Source: a marine gamma proteobacterium HTCC2148 (GTDB lineage Bacteria; Pseudomonadota; Gammaproteobacteria; Pseudomonadales; Halieaceae). Taken from it: a stretch of 64,000 nt of DNA. Each line of letters begins with the position of its first letter. Within the stretch, counting starts at the first letter, position 1. Below, one piece after another: positions 55,062 to 63,857 of this stretch. Location: assembly GCA_000156295.1 (NCBI GenBank), contig DS999229.1, positions 147,415-211,414 on the forward strand, given 5' to 3'. The notes under the pieces are model-generated. The model saw only the letters and a list, made by a program, of their open reading frames with translations. It was not told the origin of the DNA and did not search any database. The position numbers and the translations under genes were made by a program.

Positions 55062-55643
55062 ATGCGTAGTTTCACCACCCTGGCAACCCTGTTGCTGACT
55101 CTGGCGCTTGGCGCCTGCAGCAGCATAGAAACCAATCCAACCGATACTGCTGAATTTAAAGCTGGAAATTACACGTTCTTCAAGTGGCGCAGTGAACCCT
55201 TGACCAACGCAAGTCAATCGGACGATCTTCTCTACATCATGGACCCCATCGTGAGACGCGAAGTAAATTCAGCACTCAGTCAACGCGGCTTTATTTTAGA
55301 TCCGGAGCGAGCCCAATTCAGCGTAGACTACCTACAGGCTGTCGGCCTTCGCGAAGGCGTTAGTAGTCAAGATGCCAATGGTGGAATCGATCCGATACCC
55401 TCGGTTCGACCCAACCGTCAGATCAACCAGGCAATGGTAGACAATGCTCACGCGCTTTCTGGCGTTCAAACGACTAACAACGTTGCCGTTCAATTTAATG
55501 ATGTCACCACCCAGCAAGAAGTGTGGCGGGTAATCATCACCAAGATAATCGAGGACGTGAACAACGTCGATACCGCTGCGGTGGAGCGCAATATCACTCG
55601 TGCAATCAAGCAGGCATTCAGGCCACTTCCTAACGCCAGCTAG
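55062..55643 (+). CDS. DUF4136 domain lipoprotein
   Basis: 193 residues. Signal peptide with lipobox LGAC (Cys19). The rest is a single DUF4136 domain: FKAGNYTFFKWRSEP near the start, VRREVNSALSQRGFILD with FSVDYLQAVGLREG in the middle, and IIEDVNNVDTAAVERNITRAIKQAF at the end. Function unknown; exported and membrane-anchored. Converges on the hydroxyacid dehydrogenase and shares CTAG as overlapping stop. Confidence 0.84.
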   Translation: MRSFTTLATLLLTLALGACSSIETNPTDTAEFKAGNYTFFKWRSEPLTNASQSDDLLYIMDPIVRREVNSALSQRGFILDPERAQFSVDYLQAVGLREGVSSQDANGGIDPIPSVRPNRQINQAMVDNAHALSGVQTTNNVAVQFNDVTTQQEVWRVIITKIIEDVNNVDTAAVERNITRAIKQAFRPLPNAS

Positions 55644-56617
55644 CGGTAAACATCCGGGTTGACACAATGGATCATCGGCCGCCCCTCCAGGGCGGCAATT
55701 GCATTCTCCACGGCAATATCAGCCATCTTTCCCCGCGTGAGCGTAGTTGCGCTGCCGATGTGGGGTGCTACCACGACGTTCTTAAGCGACAGCAGTGCAT
55801 TGTCAGGCGACACAGGTTCATTTTCAAAGACATCAATACCCGCTGCAGCCAAATGTCCATCAGCCAGCGCCACGGCAAGAGCCTCCTCGTCAACAATGCC
55901 TCCGCGAGCGGTGTTGATCAGTATCGCGTCGGACTTCATCAGCGCAATACGCTCGGCGTTCATCAGATACCGAGTCTCATCTGAAAGCGCTACATGCAAG
56001 CTGACAAAGTCACTGCGCTGCAACAACTCTTCCAGAGAAACCGACTCCACACCAGGCACCTCCCGCGAAGTTCGATTCCAGGCCAGGATCTCCATTCCAA
56101 ACCCCGCGGCGCGGCGTGCCACAGCCTGGCCGATTTGCCCCAGGCCGATGATTCCGATAGTTGCACCACTGACATCCTTGCCCGTAAAAAAACCTGGCGC
56201 CCAGGCATTTTTCTGCGTCCAGTTGCCCTGACGAACAAAGTTGTCCGCTTCAACCACCCGGCGAGCCGCTGCGAGCATCAGTGCAAAGGCTGTGTCAGCG
56301 GTGGTGTCCACCAGCACTCCCGGCGTATTTCCCAGGGGAATATTGCGAGCAGATAGTGCAGACAGATCAACATGGTCTACCCCCACGGACATACTGGAAA
56401 CAAATTCCAGATCGGGCACGGCGGCCAGCAATGTCGCATCGACTCTGTCGGTCAATAAACAGATTAATCCGTGACAGCCGCGCAATTCTTGGCGCAGGTT
56501 TTCCACGCCAAGTAGCCCTGGGCCCATCCACGTATTGAGCTCACAATAACGCGAAAGGTCGTGAATACGAGCGCCCGGTAATTGATGAGTAACGAATACT
56601 TTCTTAGTCACTGACAA
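55640..56617 (-). CDS. D-2-hydroxyacid dehydrogenase (glyoxylate/hydroxypyruvate reductase type)
   Basis: 325 residues from a TTG start at 56617, with GGAA eight bases upstream; GTG at 56611 is almost as good, whereas the ORF start at 56728 lies inside the HIT gene. NAD(P) motif GLGQIGQAV, catalytic Arg in NTARGGIVDEEAL, Glu in DVFENEPV and His in APHIGSAT are all present. Reduces a 2-keto acid such as glyoxylate or hydroxypyruvate. Begins 2 bp after the HIT gene stop, so co-transcribed. Confidence 0.88.
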   Translation of the reverse strand: MSVTKKVFVTHQLPGARIHDLSRYCELNTWMGPGLLGVENLRQELRGCHGLICLLTDRVDATLLAAVPDLEFVSSMSVGVDHVDLSALSARNIPLGNTPGVLVDTTADTAFALMLAAARRVVEADNFVRQGNWTQKNAWAPGFFTGKDVSGATIGIIGLGQIGQAVARRAAGFGMEILAWNRTSREVPGVESVSLEELLQRSDFVSLHVALSDETRYLMNAERIALMKSDAILINTARGGIVDEEALAVALADGHLAAAGIDVFENEPVSPDNALLSLKNVVVAPHIGSATTLTRGKMADIAVENAIAALEGRPMIHCVNPDVYR

Positions 56618-56619
56618 TG

Positions 56620-57051
56620 CTAAAATTCCAATCGCGAAGGCTTCAGTTGCAACATACGAACTAACGCTTGCTGCCACTCTTCTAATCTCTTTGCCAAATA
56701 GGGCTCGCTGTCTACCAGGTTTCCCCACACCGGCTGTGGCCAGCAGGGATCCACAGGCACCCTACCAATAATGTGTAAATGCATTTGCGGCACCACATTG
56801 CCCAGTCCCGCAAAATTGACTTTATCAAAACCCAGAAAGTTTTTGATGAAGCCAGAGATAGCTGCACAGTCAGCCAATACTGCTTGTCGGTGCTCGGGCG
56901 GTAGATCAAGAAAGTCAGCACACTCAGTATCGGGGACCAAAATGAACCAGGGCAGACTGGCATTACGATGCAACAATACATCAGTAGAGAGGAGTTGACC
57001 CAGATAATGACAGTCTTGTAATAACTGCGGATGGATAGTGAGCATGCTCAT
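56620..57051 (-). CDS. HIT-domain protein
   Basis: 143 residues. The histidine triad reads QMHLHIIGR: the first His is Gln while the second (nucleophile) and third remain, as in the common proteobacterial HIT branch with a PVWG tail (here PQPVWGN). Hydrolyses or transfers nucleotide groups on dinucleoside polyphosphates or nucleotidyl compounds. FDKVNFAGLGN is the usual central block. Leads a short operon with the hydroxyacid dehydrogenase. Confidence 0.86.
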   Translation of the reverse strand: MSMLTIHPQLLQDCHYLGQLLSTDVLLHRNASLPWFILVPDTECADFLDLPPEHRQAVLADCAAISGFIKNFLGFDKVNFAGLGNVVPQMHLHIIGRVPVDPCWPQPVWGNLVDSEPYLAKRLEEWQQALVRMLQLKPSRLEF

Positions 57052-57111
57052 AGCAATATTCCTTGTGCCATAAGCATTACTCTAGTCAGTGTGGGTGAGT
57101 TTTGGCAAACA

Positions 57112-57876
57112 CTAAATAGTCATTCCGCCATCAACCACAATACATTCGCCAGTGGTATAACTCGAAGCATCAGACACAAGATACAAAACCGTACCCGCCA
57201 TCTCGTCCGGCTCCGCGTGGCGGCCCAAAGGTATGGCTTTTATTGCCTCGTCATAAAACTCACCTGTGGCAAAAAGCGCACCGGCAAATTTGGTTTTGGT
57301 CAGCCCCGGTAAAAGCGCATTGCAACGAATGCCAAGAGGTGCACATTCCTTGGCAAATGCCTTGGTCATGCTGACTACAGCCGCTTTGGTAATGGAGTAA
57401 ATTCCCTGCATTGGACCCGGCTGCAACGCGTTCACCGATGCGGTGTTGACGATGACGCCGCTACCGTTTTCGCGCATCAGTTTGCCGGCCTCGATAGACA
57501 TGAAGAAGTAACCGCGAATATTAACCTCTACTGTTTTATTGAAAGCCCCCAGATCCGTGTCCAGGATATGGCCGAAGTAAGGATTAGCGGCGGCATTGTT
57601 GATGCAAATATCCAGGCGTCGATGAGTTGCACGAATGTGTTCGAAGATAGCCGTTATATCTTCCATATTGCCCACATGGCAGGCCTGCGCTTCAGCGCTG
57701 CCTCCAGCGGCAACGATCTCACTGGCAACTCGACCGCAATCGTCGATTTTTCGACTGGACACAATGACATGAGCACCCTGCTGGGCGAGTAATTTGGCGA
57801 TGGACTCTCCGATACCCCGGCTTGCACCACTAACCAGCGCGATTTTCCCGCTTAAATCAAATAAATTCGTCGCCAC
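57112..57876 (-). CDS. Short-chain dehydrogenase/reductase
   Basis: 254 residues, classical SDR. SGASRGIG at residues 16-23, NNAAAN (NNAA-type NAG motif), VNTASVNAL with the catalytic Ser, YSITKAA with Tyr/Lys, and GECIVVDGGMTI at the end, as in FabG/glucose dehydrogenase-like enzymes. Last gene of a ubiX-MFS-SDR run: its start is 2 bp after the MFS stop. Substrate unknown. Confidence 0.9.
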   Translation of the reverse strand: MATNLFDLSGKIALVSGASRGIGESIAKLLAQQGAHVIVSSRKIDDCGRVASEIVAAGGSAEAQACHVGNMEDITAIFEHIRATHRRLDICINNAAANPYFGHILDTDLGAFNKTVEVNIRGYFFMSIEAGKLMRENGSGVIVNTASVNALQPGPMQGIYSITKAAVVSMTKAFAKECAPLGIRCNALLPGLTKTKFAGALFATGEFYDEAIKAIPLGRHAEPDEMAGTVLYLVSDASSYTTGECIVVDGGMTI

Positions 57877-57878
57877 TA

Positions 57879-59066
57879 TTAAGTTCTCCTCAGAATTGAT
57901 GGATGACGTTTTTCCAGGGCACGTTCATAAAAAGCCCACAAAAGATAACAAGCCGCGATCAGAGCACACGCTGCCCATGCCGCAGAATAGCCAAACCATG
58001 CCAAATTAAAACCGGTGAACGCCGGACCAAATACGCGACCCCAGGAAGAAGCTGCAGCGGTCGTTCCCATAATGCGTCCCCGATAACTTGCGGGCGTACG
58101 GTGAGTCACCAAGGTGTTCAGCAGGGGCGTGCATAAGGTCGCGCCAGTCATTCCAATAAACATCGACGCAAGCATTGTGGGCATGCTCCACGCAAACACA
58201 GCCAACAGCATCCCGGACAAGAAAAAACAAATGGCAAACAGCAAGACGCGCCACTCACCCAGCAATTTTACCAGCGCACCCAGTGCGCCGCCCTGCATCA
58301 CCACCATGATGACGCCCTGCACGCCAAATACCATACCGACTTCTCTTGCGGTCCAACCCAGAATGTCGGCTACCCAAAGCGGAAACAGGTAGGTAGCGGA
58401 ACTCACGCCCGCATTGTGAACAACATACTGAAATACAAACAGGCGGTTACCAGACTTCTTCAACACCTGCAGTGTCGATTCCCGGTCGAGACTCTTCTGA
58501 TGCGCGCGATTGGCAGCCTGTTTCTCAGGGCTGAGAGATTCAGGAAGAGTTAGCGCTGCGGCAATAATCGCCAGCACGGACATTAAGCCCGCAAAAATAC
58601 AGGGTAGAGTAAAGCTACCGCTGTCTCCCGCCAGAAGGCCTCCAATCAAGGGGCCCAATACCATCCCAAGGCCAAATGCAGCGCCGATTAGGCCCATTCC
58701 CCTGGCCCGGTTCTCTGGACTGGTCACGTCCGCCATCATTGCAGAGGCCACGCCAAAATTGCCCGCCATCACACCAGCAAACGCCCTGGCGAGAAATATC
58801 ATCCACAGTTCAGTAGCCAGGCCCAACATGACATAGGACAACGAAGCGCCGGCCAGGCAAATCATGATCACCGGCTTGCGACCACGTCGATCGGAAAGTT
58901 TGCCCCAGAAGGGACCAAAAATACCCGCACACGCAGCGTAGGTCACAATGATTAGGGCGATATCGACTTTGTCGGCGCCCAGTTGAGGCGACAGGAAAGG
59001 CAGGATAGGAATAACGATACCAAAGCCTATCAGGTCGATCAGCACAACGCCGAACAGAATGGGCAT
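57879..59066 (-). CDS. MFS transporter, TetA-like drug/metabolite exporter
   Basis: 395 residues, about twelve hydrophobic segments. FGPFWGKLSDRRGRKPVIM is the MFS loop-2 signature and the N-terminus LFGVVLIDLIGFGIVIPILPF is characteristic of the TetA(P)/YfnB-type DHA1 group. Expected to export a small molecule by proton antiport. Between ubiX (35 bp upstream) and the SDR (2 bp downstream), all on one strand. Confidence 0.86.
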   Translation of the reverse strand: MPILFGVVLIDLIGFGIVIPILPFLSPQLGADKVDIALIIVTYAACAGIFGPFWGKLSDRRGRKPVIMICLAGASLSYVMLGLATELWMIFLARAFAGVMAGNFGVASAMMADVTSPENRARGMGLIGAAFGLGMVLGPLIGGLLAGDSGSFTLPCIFAGLMSVLAIIAAALTLPESLSPEKQAANRAHQKSLDRESTLQVLKKSGNRLFVFQYVVHNAGVSSATYLFPLWVADILGWTAREVGMVFGVQGVIMVVMQGGALGALVKLLGEWRVLLFAICFFLSGMLLAVFAWSMPTMLASMFIGMTGATLCTPLLNTLVTHRTPASYRGRIMGTTAAASSWGRVFGPAFTGFNLAWFGYSAAWAACALIAACYLLWAFYERALEKRHPSILRRT

Positions 59067-59101
59067 TAGGAACCGCTCCGAAGTGGGCGGCCTCTTCTCA
59101 C

Positions 59102-59665
59102 TTACTCACCCTGCCAGCGAACAACCTGACTGACTGGAACATCGAACAAGTCCAGCACCCTCGCTACCCCTTGGGAAACCATGTCATCAAGAGACTCAGG
59201 GCGAGCATAAAAAGCGGGCACGGGGGGCGCGATGATCGCGCCTATCTCCGAAAGCTGGGTCATAGTGCGCAAATGTCCGGTATGCAATGGCGTTTCCCTG
59301 ACCATTAGCACCAGGCGCCGACGTTCTTTGAGCACTACATCAGCTGCGCGCGTCAACAATGTAGAGGTCACCCCGGTAGCAATTTCTGACATGGTGCGAA
59401 TTGAGCAGGGGGCGACAAGCATACCAGCGGTGATGAAAGAACCACTGGCGATTGAAGCGCCGACATTTTTGATCGCATGTACCTCCGATGCCAGAGCTTT
59501 GACATCGTCGGTCGACATATCCAGTTCGTAATGCAGGGTCAGCTCTGCCGACTTACTCATCACCAGATGAGTTTCCACTCCAGTCTGAGCCAGCATTTCC
59601 AATGCGCGCACGCCGTAGACAATGCCAGAGGCGCCGCTGATGCCGACAATTATTCGCTTGGTCAT
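59102..59665 (-). CDS. ubiX: Flavin prenyltransferase UbiX
   Basis: 187 residues. Makes prenylated FMN, the cofactor for UbiD-type decarboxylases in ubiquinone synthesis and aromatic metabolism. GISGASGIVYG at the N-terminus binds FMN; the blocks LVAPCSIRTMSEIATG, LLTRAADVVLKERR and LVLMVRETPLHTGHLR are diagnostic. Complete and intact. No ubiD in the window. First gene of the ubiX-MFS-SDR run. Confidence 0.95.
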   Translation of the reverse strand: MTKRIIVGISGASGIVYGVRALEMLAQTGVETHLVMSKSAELTLHYELDMSTDDVKALASEVHAIKNVGASIASGSFITAGMLVAPCSIRTMSEIATGVTSTLLTRAADVVLKERRRLVLMVRETPLHTGHLRTMTQLSEIGAIIAPPVPAFYARPESLDDMVSQGVARVLDLFDVPVSQVVRWQGE

Positions 59666-59708
59666 ATCATAAAACCCTACTTTTCAGTGGGGCAACTCTA
59701 GCAAAAAA

Positions 59709-61565
59709 TCAATGATCGCGCTTTGGAGGGCCGCTTTTCTTGCTCTTGCGCTTGGCTGGACCTTTGCGGTGCGGCTTTTTGCCCGCTGATTTATCGGCGC
59801 GAGAAATCTTCAGGCGCTGGCCACTGACCCAGACAGACTTCAGGTGGGTGAAAATTTCCTTGGGCATGCCTTCCGGCAAATCGACCGTACTGTGATCGTC
59901 GTAGATCTCGATTCTGCCAATATACTCGGCATCGATTTCTGCCTCATTGGCGATCGCACCAACAATATTTGCGGGTTTTACGTCATGCTCGTGACCCACT
60001 TCAATGCGATAGCGCTCCAGTCCCTTATCGGGGGTCGATTCTGGTCGCACGCCTCCGGGTGAAGAATCAGCCGACGAGCGGGTTTTCTTTTTGTCGCTAT
60101 CAAATTTCTTCTTCGAGTCTTCGGCTCTATCTGTTCTCGATGGCCTCTCTTTCGCGGACTTATCCTTTTTAGAGGTGTCTTTACGTGGTTTTTCCTTGCC
60201 GGGCCTTTCCTGGCCGGACCTTTCCTGGCCGGACCTTTCCTTACCAGGTTTAGCGACAAGCAGCTTGCTCCCCTGTGCCATGGCGCCCAGCGCTGCCGCG
60301 ATATCCATGACCGGCACGCCATACTCACCCTGATAGTCCTCGACCAACTTACGGAACAGGTCCAGTTCCACTGTATCCAGCGTTTCAGTGATGCGCTGCT
60401 TAAACTTGCCAATACGTTTGTCCGTTACCTGCTCAACGCTGGGTAGTTCCATTTTTTCAATGGTGCCCGTCGCTTTCTCAATCGCACGCAACAGGCGACG
60501 CTCACGATTAGCCGCAAACAGGATAGCGTCGCCTTCCCGACCTGCCCTACCCGTGCGCCCAATACGATGGACATAGGCTTCTACATCGTAGGGAATATCG
60601 TAATTGATTACGTGGCTAATGCGCTCAACGTCCAGGCCTCGGGCAGCCACGTCAGTGGCGACGAGTATGTCTATTGTGCCGCGCTTCAGGTTATCGATAG
60701 TCGCCTCGCGCTGCTTCTGAGGTATATCGCCATTGAGAGCAGCGGCAGAATAGCCGCGGGCAGCCAGCTTCTCAGCAATTTCGGCGGTGGCAATTCGAGT
60801 GCGAACAAAAACGATCACCCCGTCAAAGTCTTCGACTTCGAGTATGCGAGTCAGTGCGTCCAACTTGTGCACCCCGGCCATCATCCAGACGCGTTGACGA
60901 ATAGACTTATTGGTCATGGTCTGCACTTCAATGGCGACGTGCACCGGGTTATTCAAATGCTGCTTCGCGATCCGGGCGATTGCAGTTGGCATGGTGGCCG
61001 AAAACAACGCTATCTGGCGGTCATCGGGCGTCTGCTCGAGAATCCACTCCACGTCATCGATGAAGCCCATACGCAGCATTTCGTCCGCTTCGTCCAGTAC
61101 CAGCGTGCGCAGCGCGGAAAGGTCCAGCGAACCTCGGCGCATATGATCCATAACACGACCCGGTGTGCCTACCACAACCTGAACTCCACGCTGTAATTGG
61201 CGCAATTGACCGCGGTAGTCGGCGCCTCCGTAGATTGGCACTACGTGAAAGTCCTTGAGGTAACGCGCGTATTTCTGGAAAGCCTCCGCCACCTGAATGG
61301 CCAACTCACGAGTCGGTGCGAGTACTAGCACCTGGGGTTTTTTACTGCTCGCTTGCAACTGAGCGAGGATTGGCAGGGCGAAAGCTGCTGTTTTACCGGT
61401 GCCTGTTTGTGCCTGGCCCAGCACATCACGGCCTTCAATCAATGCGGGAATCGTCGCCGCCTGAATAGCAGAGGGCGTTTCATAGCCAACATCGGCCAGT
61501 GCTTTTTGCAGGGGCTCAGAAAGCGCCAGTTCCGCGAAGCTGCTTACCGCCGGTTGCGTAGACAT
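59709..61565 (-). CDS. deaD: DEAD-box ATP-dependent RNA helicase, DeaD/CsdA-like
   Basis: 618 residues from the ATG at 61565 (AAGGA upstream). Q motif SFAELALSEPLQKAL, Walker A AQTGTGKT, DEAD in LDEADEML, SAT, and HRIGRTGRAGREG: all helicase motifs intact in residues 10-370. The C-terminal part has a low-complexity basic/acidic linker (about 450-525, with the direct repeat ERSGQERPGKE encoded by two exact 15-bp units at 60206-60235), a DbpA-type RNA-binding domain (VGAIANEAEIDAEYIGRI) and a Lys/Arg tail. Unwinds RNA in ribosome assembly and mRNA turnover, notably in the cold. A GC-rich hairpin lies in its leader. Confidence 0.92.
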   Translation of the reverse strand: MSTQPAVSSFAELALSEPLQKALADVGYETPSAIQAATIPALIEGRDVLGQAQTGTGKTAAFALPILAQLQASSKKPQVLVLAPTRELAIQVAEAFQKYARYLKDFHVVPIYGGADYRGQLRQLQRGVQVVVGTPGRVMDHMRRGSLDLSALRTLVLDEADEMLRMGFIDDVEWILEQTPDDRQIALFSATMPTAIARIAKQHLNNPVHVAIEVQTMTNKSIRQRVWMMAGVHKLDALTRILEVEDFDGVIVFVRTRIATAEIAEKLAARGYSAAALNGDIPQKQREATIDNLKRGTIDILVATDVAARGLDVERISHVINYDIPYDVEAYVHRIGRTGRAGREGDAILFAANRERRLLRAIEKATGTIEKMELPSVEQVTDKRIGKFKQRITETLDTVELDLFRKLVEDYQGEYGVPVMDIAAALGAMAQGSKLLVAKPGKERSGQERSGQERPGKEKPRKDTSKKDKSAKERPSRTDRAEDSKKKFDSDKKKTRSSADSSPGGVRPESTPDKGLERYRIEVGHEHDVKPANIVGAIANEAEIDAEYIGRIEIYDDHSTVDLPEGMPKEIFTHLKSVWVSGQRLKISRADKSAGKKPHRKGPAKRKSKKSGPPKRDH

Positions 61566-61586
61566 GTTATTTCCTTGGGCAGCGGA

Positions 61587-61616
61587 ATCGCCACCCCCAG
61601 AGGGAGGGGCGGCGAT
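61587..61616 (-). promoter_or_regulatory. GC-rich hairpin in the deaD leader
   Basis: ATCGCC/GGCGAT (61587-61592, 61611-61616) and CCCC/GGGG (61594-61597, 61606-61609) pair with a single mismatch between the two stems. It lies 22-51 bp upstream of the deaD start and has no T-run, so it looks like an mRNA leader structure more than a terminator of the TonB receptor gene. Confidence 0.45.
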
Positions 61617-61632
61617 TATACAGGGTTGCCGG

Positions 61633-63813
61633 CTAGAAGCTATAGCGGATGCCAACCTCCACACCCTGTCCAGCTTCGGGCGCAACGTCTCTCAGGAAGG
61701 AGGTGCTGAGGCGAATTTCTTCGTCGGTGATGTTATTGAATTTTACGAAAGCCAGCAAATCTCCCTGCGAAGCCTCCAAGCGATATTCAATACCAGCGTC
61801 CCAACGGGTGTAGCCCGCAGTTTCCTCTTCATTTTCACCAGGGCGATCCTGATCGGCAGCATCGAGCACGCCACCCCAGACTCGCCACTGATTAGCCTGC
61901 CAGCTTAAGCGGCCACCAATGCGCATGGGCGGCATGCGCGGTATATCTGCGCCGTCGTCCAGTTCACCGCGAATGCTGTCACCAAATAGCCCGAAGCGGA
62001 GATCACCGCCAGCAAAACTAGTCAGACCGAACTCAGTTTCAAATTCCACACCATAGAATTCAGCATCCTGCTGTGCGTAAAAGTAAACTGGCACCTCGTC
62101 AACCTCCTGGTCTGCCGCCAGCAGGCCGATATAGTCCTCGAAGTCATTGTAGAAAAAAGTGATCGAAGCGAAGTAATCGTCACCGAGCCAGTCCACTGAA
62201 AAGTCCACGTTATTAGACACTTCTACGTCGAGGTCGGTGTTACCCAATTCGATAGCACCTGTCGCAGCGTGCACCACCCAATTCTCCGGATCATCATTCT
62301 CTACGTTAGAATAAAGCTCCTCGGTCGCTGGTGCTCGCTCTGCTCTGGACAGAGCCAGGCCCAATTGCCACTGGGCACTCACATCCCACAAGGCAGATCC
62401 GGAGAAGCTAAGCGCATCGAAACTGCTATCGCTCGCAGCGCTGGTATCAGGTGCTAGCTCATCGCGGTCATAACGCAGGCCGAATTCGAAGGTCCAATCA
62501 GCGGCGTGATAGTCCTCCAAAAGAAACAGGCCAAAGCCTTCCTTCTCGGTGAGCGGAATAAATGCTTCTTCACCCATGGCGGAGAACTCACTGTCAATCG
62601 CCTGCAAACCCAGCACACCATGGAAATTACCTATCGGCTGATGAACGAGTTCCAGCCGTCCCTCCCAGGTTTCATTGCTATACACAGTACCGACTTCCCC
62701 ACTGCCCTCAATTTCTGAGTGTTCATAATCGGTGTAGGTCAGAAAGCCACGCATAACATCGAGGGCGGCAATGGGTTCATGCCAGTGCAGGGCCGTATCG
62801 TAACGAGTTTGCTCGACTTCCAGAGTAATGTCGCCGTGTTCCTCCTCGCCCTCGTGATCTCCATCGTGATCTTCGTCGTGATCTTCGTCGTGATCCTCAT
62901 CGTGATCTTCATCATGATCGTCGTGGTGGTCGTCGTCGTCATGATCCTCGCCGTGTTCTTCGCCGTGCTCCCCATGCGAGCCTGATGGAATACCGTAATC
63001 ATTTTCCAGACGGCTGACCGCGAAGCCAAAAAATCCGTCCTCAAAGTGATAACTACTGCCAAGCGTCAGGCTCTTGGTGCGACCTGAAGTATTATCAATG
63101 ACACCGTCACCGCCCTCGGCATGCTCCTCCTCACCTTCATGATCCTCGTCGTGGTCCTCATCATGATCATCGTGGTCTTCATGATCGTCTTCGCGAACGG
63201 CCTTTCCGGGAATCTCAAGGTCTTCCCAGTCGCGGTAGAGCACACTGCCGTGGAAAGCAAAATTCCCGACGGCCGCCTGACCCTTGGCTACAACATTATC
63301 CATACTTGAAGCCGTATCGTGGCGATACTCAACGTCGCCATTGGCCTTCTCGGGCAGCACCGTTGGGATACGATTGTCGATCACGTTGACAACACCACCG
63401 ATGGCCCCGCCACCATAGAGCAGGGTGGCCGGTCCGCGCACGATTTCGATACTATCAGCGAGGACCGGTTCGACAGACACCGCGTGGTCAGCACTGATAT
63501 TTGAAGCGTCGGCGCTACGGGTGCCATTTTGCAGTACGGTCACTCTGGGGCCTTGCTGGCCCCGAATCACCGGCTGGCCGACCGCGGGTCCGAAAGAAGC
63601 GTTTGCAAGGCCAGGGCTATTGGCCAGCGTGTCTCCAATGGTGCCAGAAACCGCACGGGTGAGCTCGTCACCGGACAGCACCGTCACAGGCATAGCCGTT
63701 TCAGCAGATTTTTTGTGGAGGGGCACGGATACCAGCACGTGCTCCATGGGTTGCGGCTCAGCGGCCGCGTTTGCCACGGCAACAGCTGCGGCAAGAGGGA
63801 TGAAACGTTTCAT
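61633..63813 (-). CDS. TonB-dependent receptor with His/Asp-rich loops, probable zinc (ZnuD-like) or other metal uptake
   Basis: 726 residues. Short signal peptide (to about residue 18), plug domain about 35-150 (GPRVTVLQNGTR and IEIVRGPATLLYGGGAIGGVVNVI), then the 22-strand barrel ending in GVEVGIRYSF. Two insertions are extremely His/Asp/Glu rich: residues 208-231 with 6 His and 280-326 with 13 His, in HDED-type repeats. Such loops in Neisseria ZnuD bind zinc, so import of zinc or a similar divalent metal is inferred. Transcribed with a small upstream gene that ends 35 bp before the start; the ribosome site AGGAG is sequestered in a hairpin with the end of that gene. Confidence 0.9.
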   Translation of the reverse strand: MKRFIPLAAAVAVANAAAEPQPMEHVLVSVPLHKKSAETAMPVTVLSGDELTRAVSGTIGDTLANSPGLANASFGPAVGQPVIRGQQGPRVTVLQNGTRSADASNISADHAVSVEPVLADSIEIVRGPATLLYGGGAIGGVVNVIDNRIPTVLPEKANGDVEYRHDTASSMDNVVAKGQAAVGNFAFHGSVLYRDWEDLEIPGKAVREDDHEDHDDHDEDHDEDHEGEEEHAEGGDGVIDNTSGRTKSLTLGSSYHFEDGFFGFAVSRLENDYGIPSGSHGEHGEEHGEDHDDDDHHDDHDEDHDEDHDEDHDEDHDGDHEGEEEHGDITLEVEQTRYDTALHWHEPIAALDVMRGFLTYTDYEHSEIEGSGEVGTVYSNETWEGRLELVHQPIGNFHGVLGLQAIDSEFSAMGEEAFIPLTEKEGFGLFLLEDYHAADWTFEFGLRYDRDELAPDTSAASDSSFDALSFSGSALWDVSAQWQLGLALSRAERAPATEELYSNVENDDPENWVVHAATGAIELGNTDLDVEVSNNVDFSVDWLGDDYFASITFFYNDFEDYIGLLAADQEVDEVPVYFYAQQDAEFYGVEFETEFGLTSFAGGDLRFGLFGDSIRGELDDGADIPRMPPMRIGGRLSWQANQWRVWGGVLDAADQDRPGENEEETAGYTRWDAGIEYRLEASQGDLLAFVKFNNITDEEIRLSTSFLRDVAPEAGQGVEVGIRYSF

Positions 63814-63817
63814 TTTC

Positions 63818-63857
63818 TACTCCTGTTAAAATCGAATATTCGCTTTTGTCAGGAGTA
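63818..63857 (-). promoter_or_regulatory. Hairpin sequestering the TonB-receptor ribosome-binding site (translational coupling element)
   Basis: A 40-bp imperfect palindrome. In the mRNA TACTCCTG (63850-63857) pairs with CAGGAGTA (63818-63825), with inner pairing AAAA/TTTT and CGAA/TTCG around the centre. The 3' arm contains the AGGAG ribosome site six bases from the start at 63813; the 5' arm is the last two sense codons and stop of the upstream gene. Confidence 0.6.

Noticed and set aside
60567..61196. 209-codon open frame on the plus strand
   Set aside because: Antisense shadow of the DEAD-box helicase core; the minus strand carries every helicase motif.
62860..63190. Short tandem repeats that could be taken for a CRISPR array or minisatellite
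   Set aside because: Units are about 12 bp with no spacers and encode the in-frame HDED loops of the TonB receptor.
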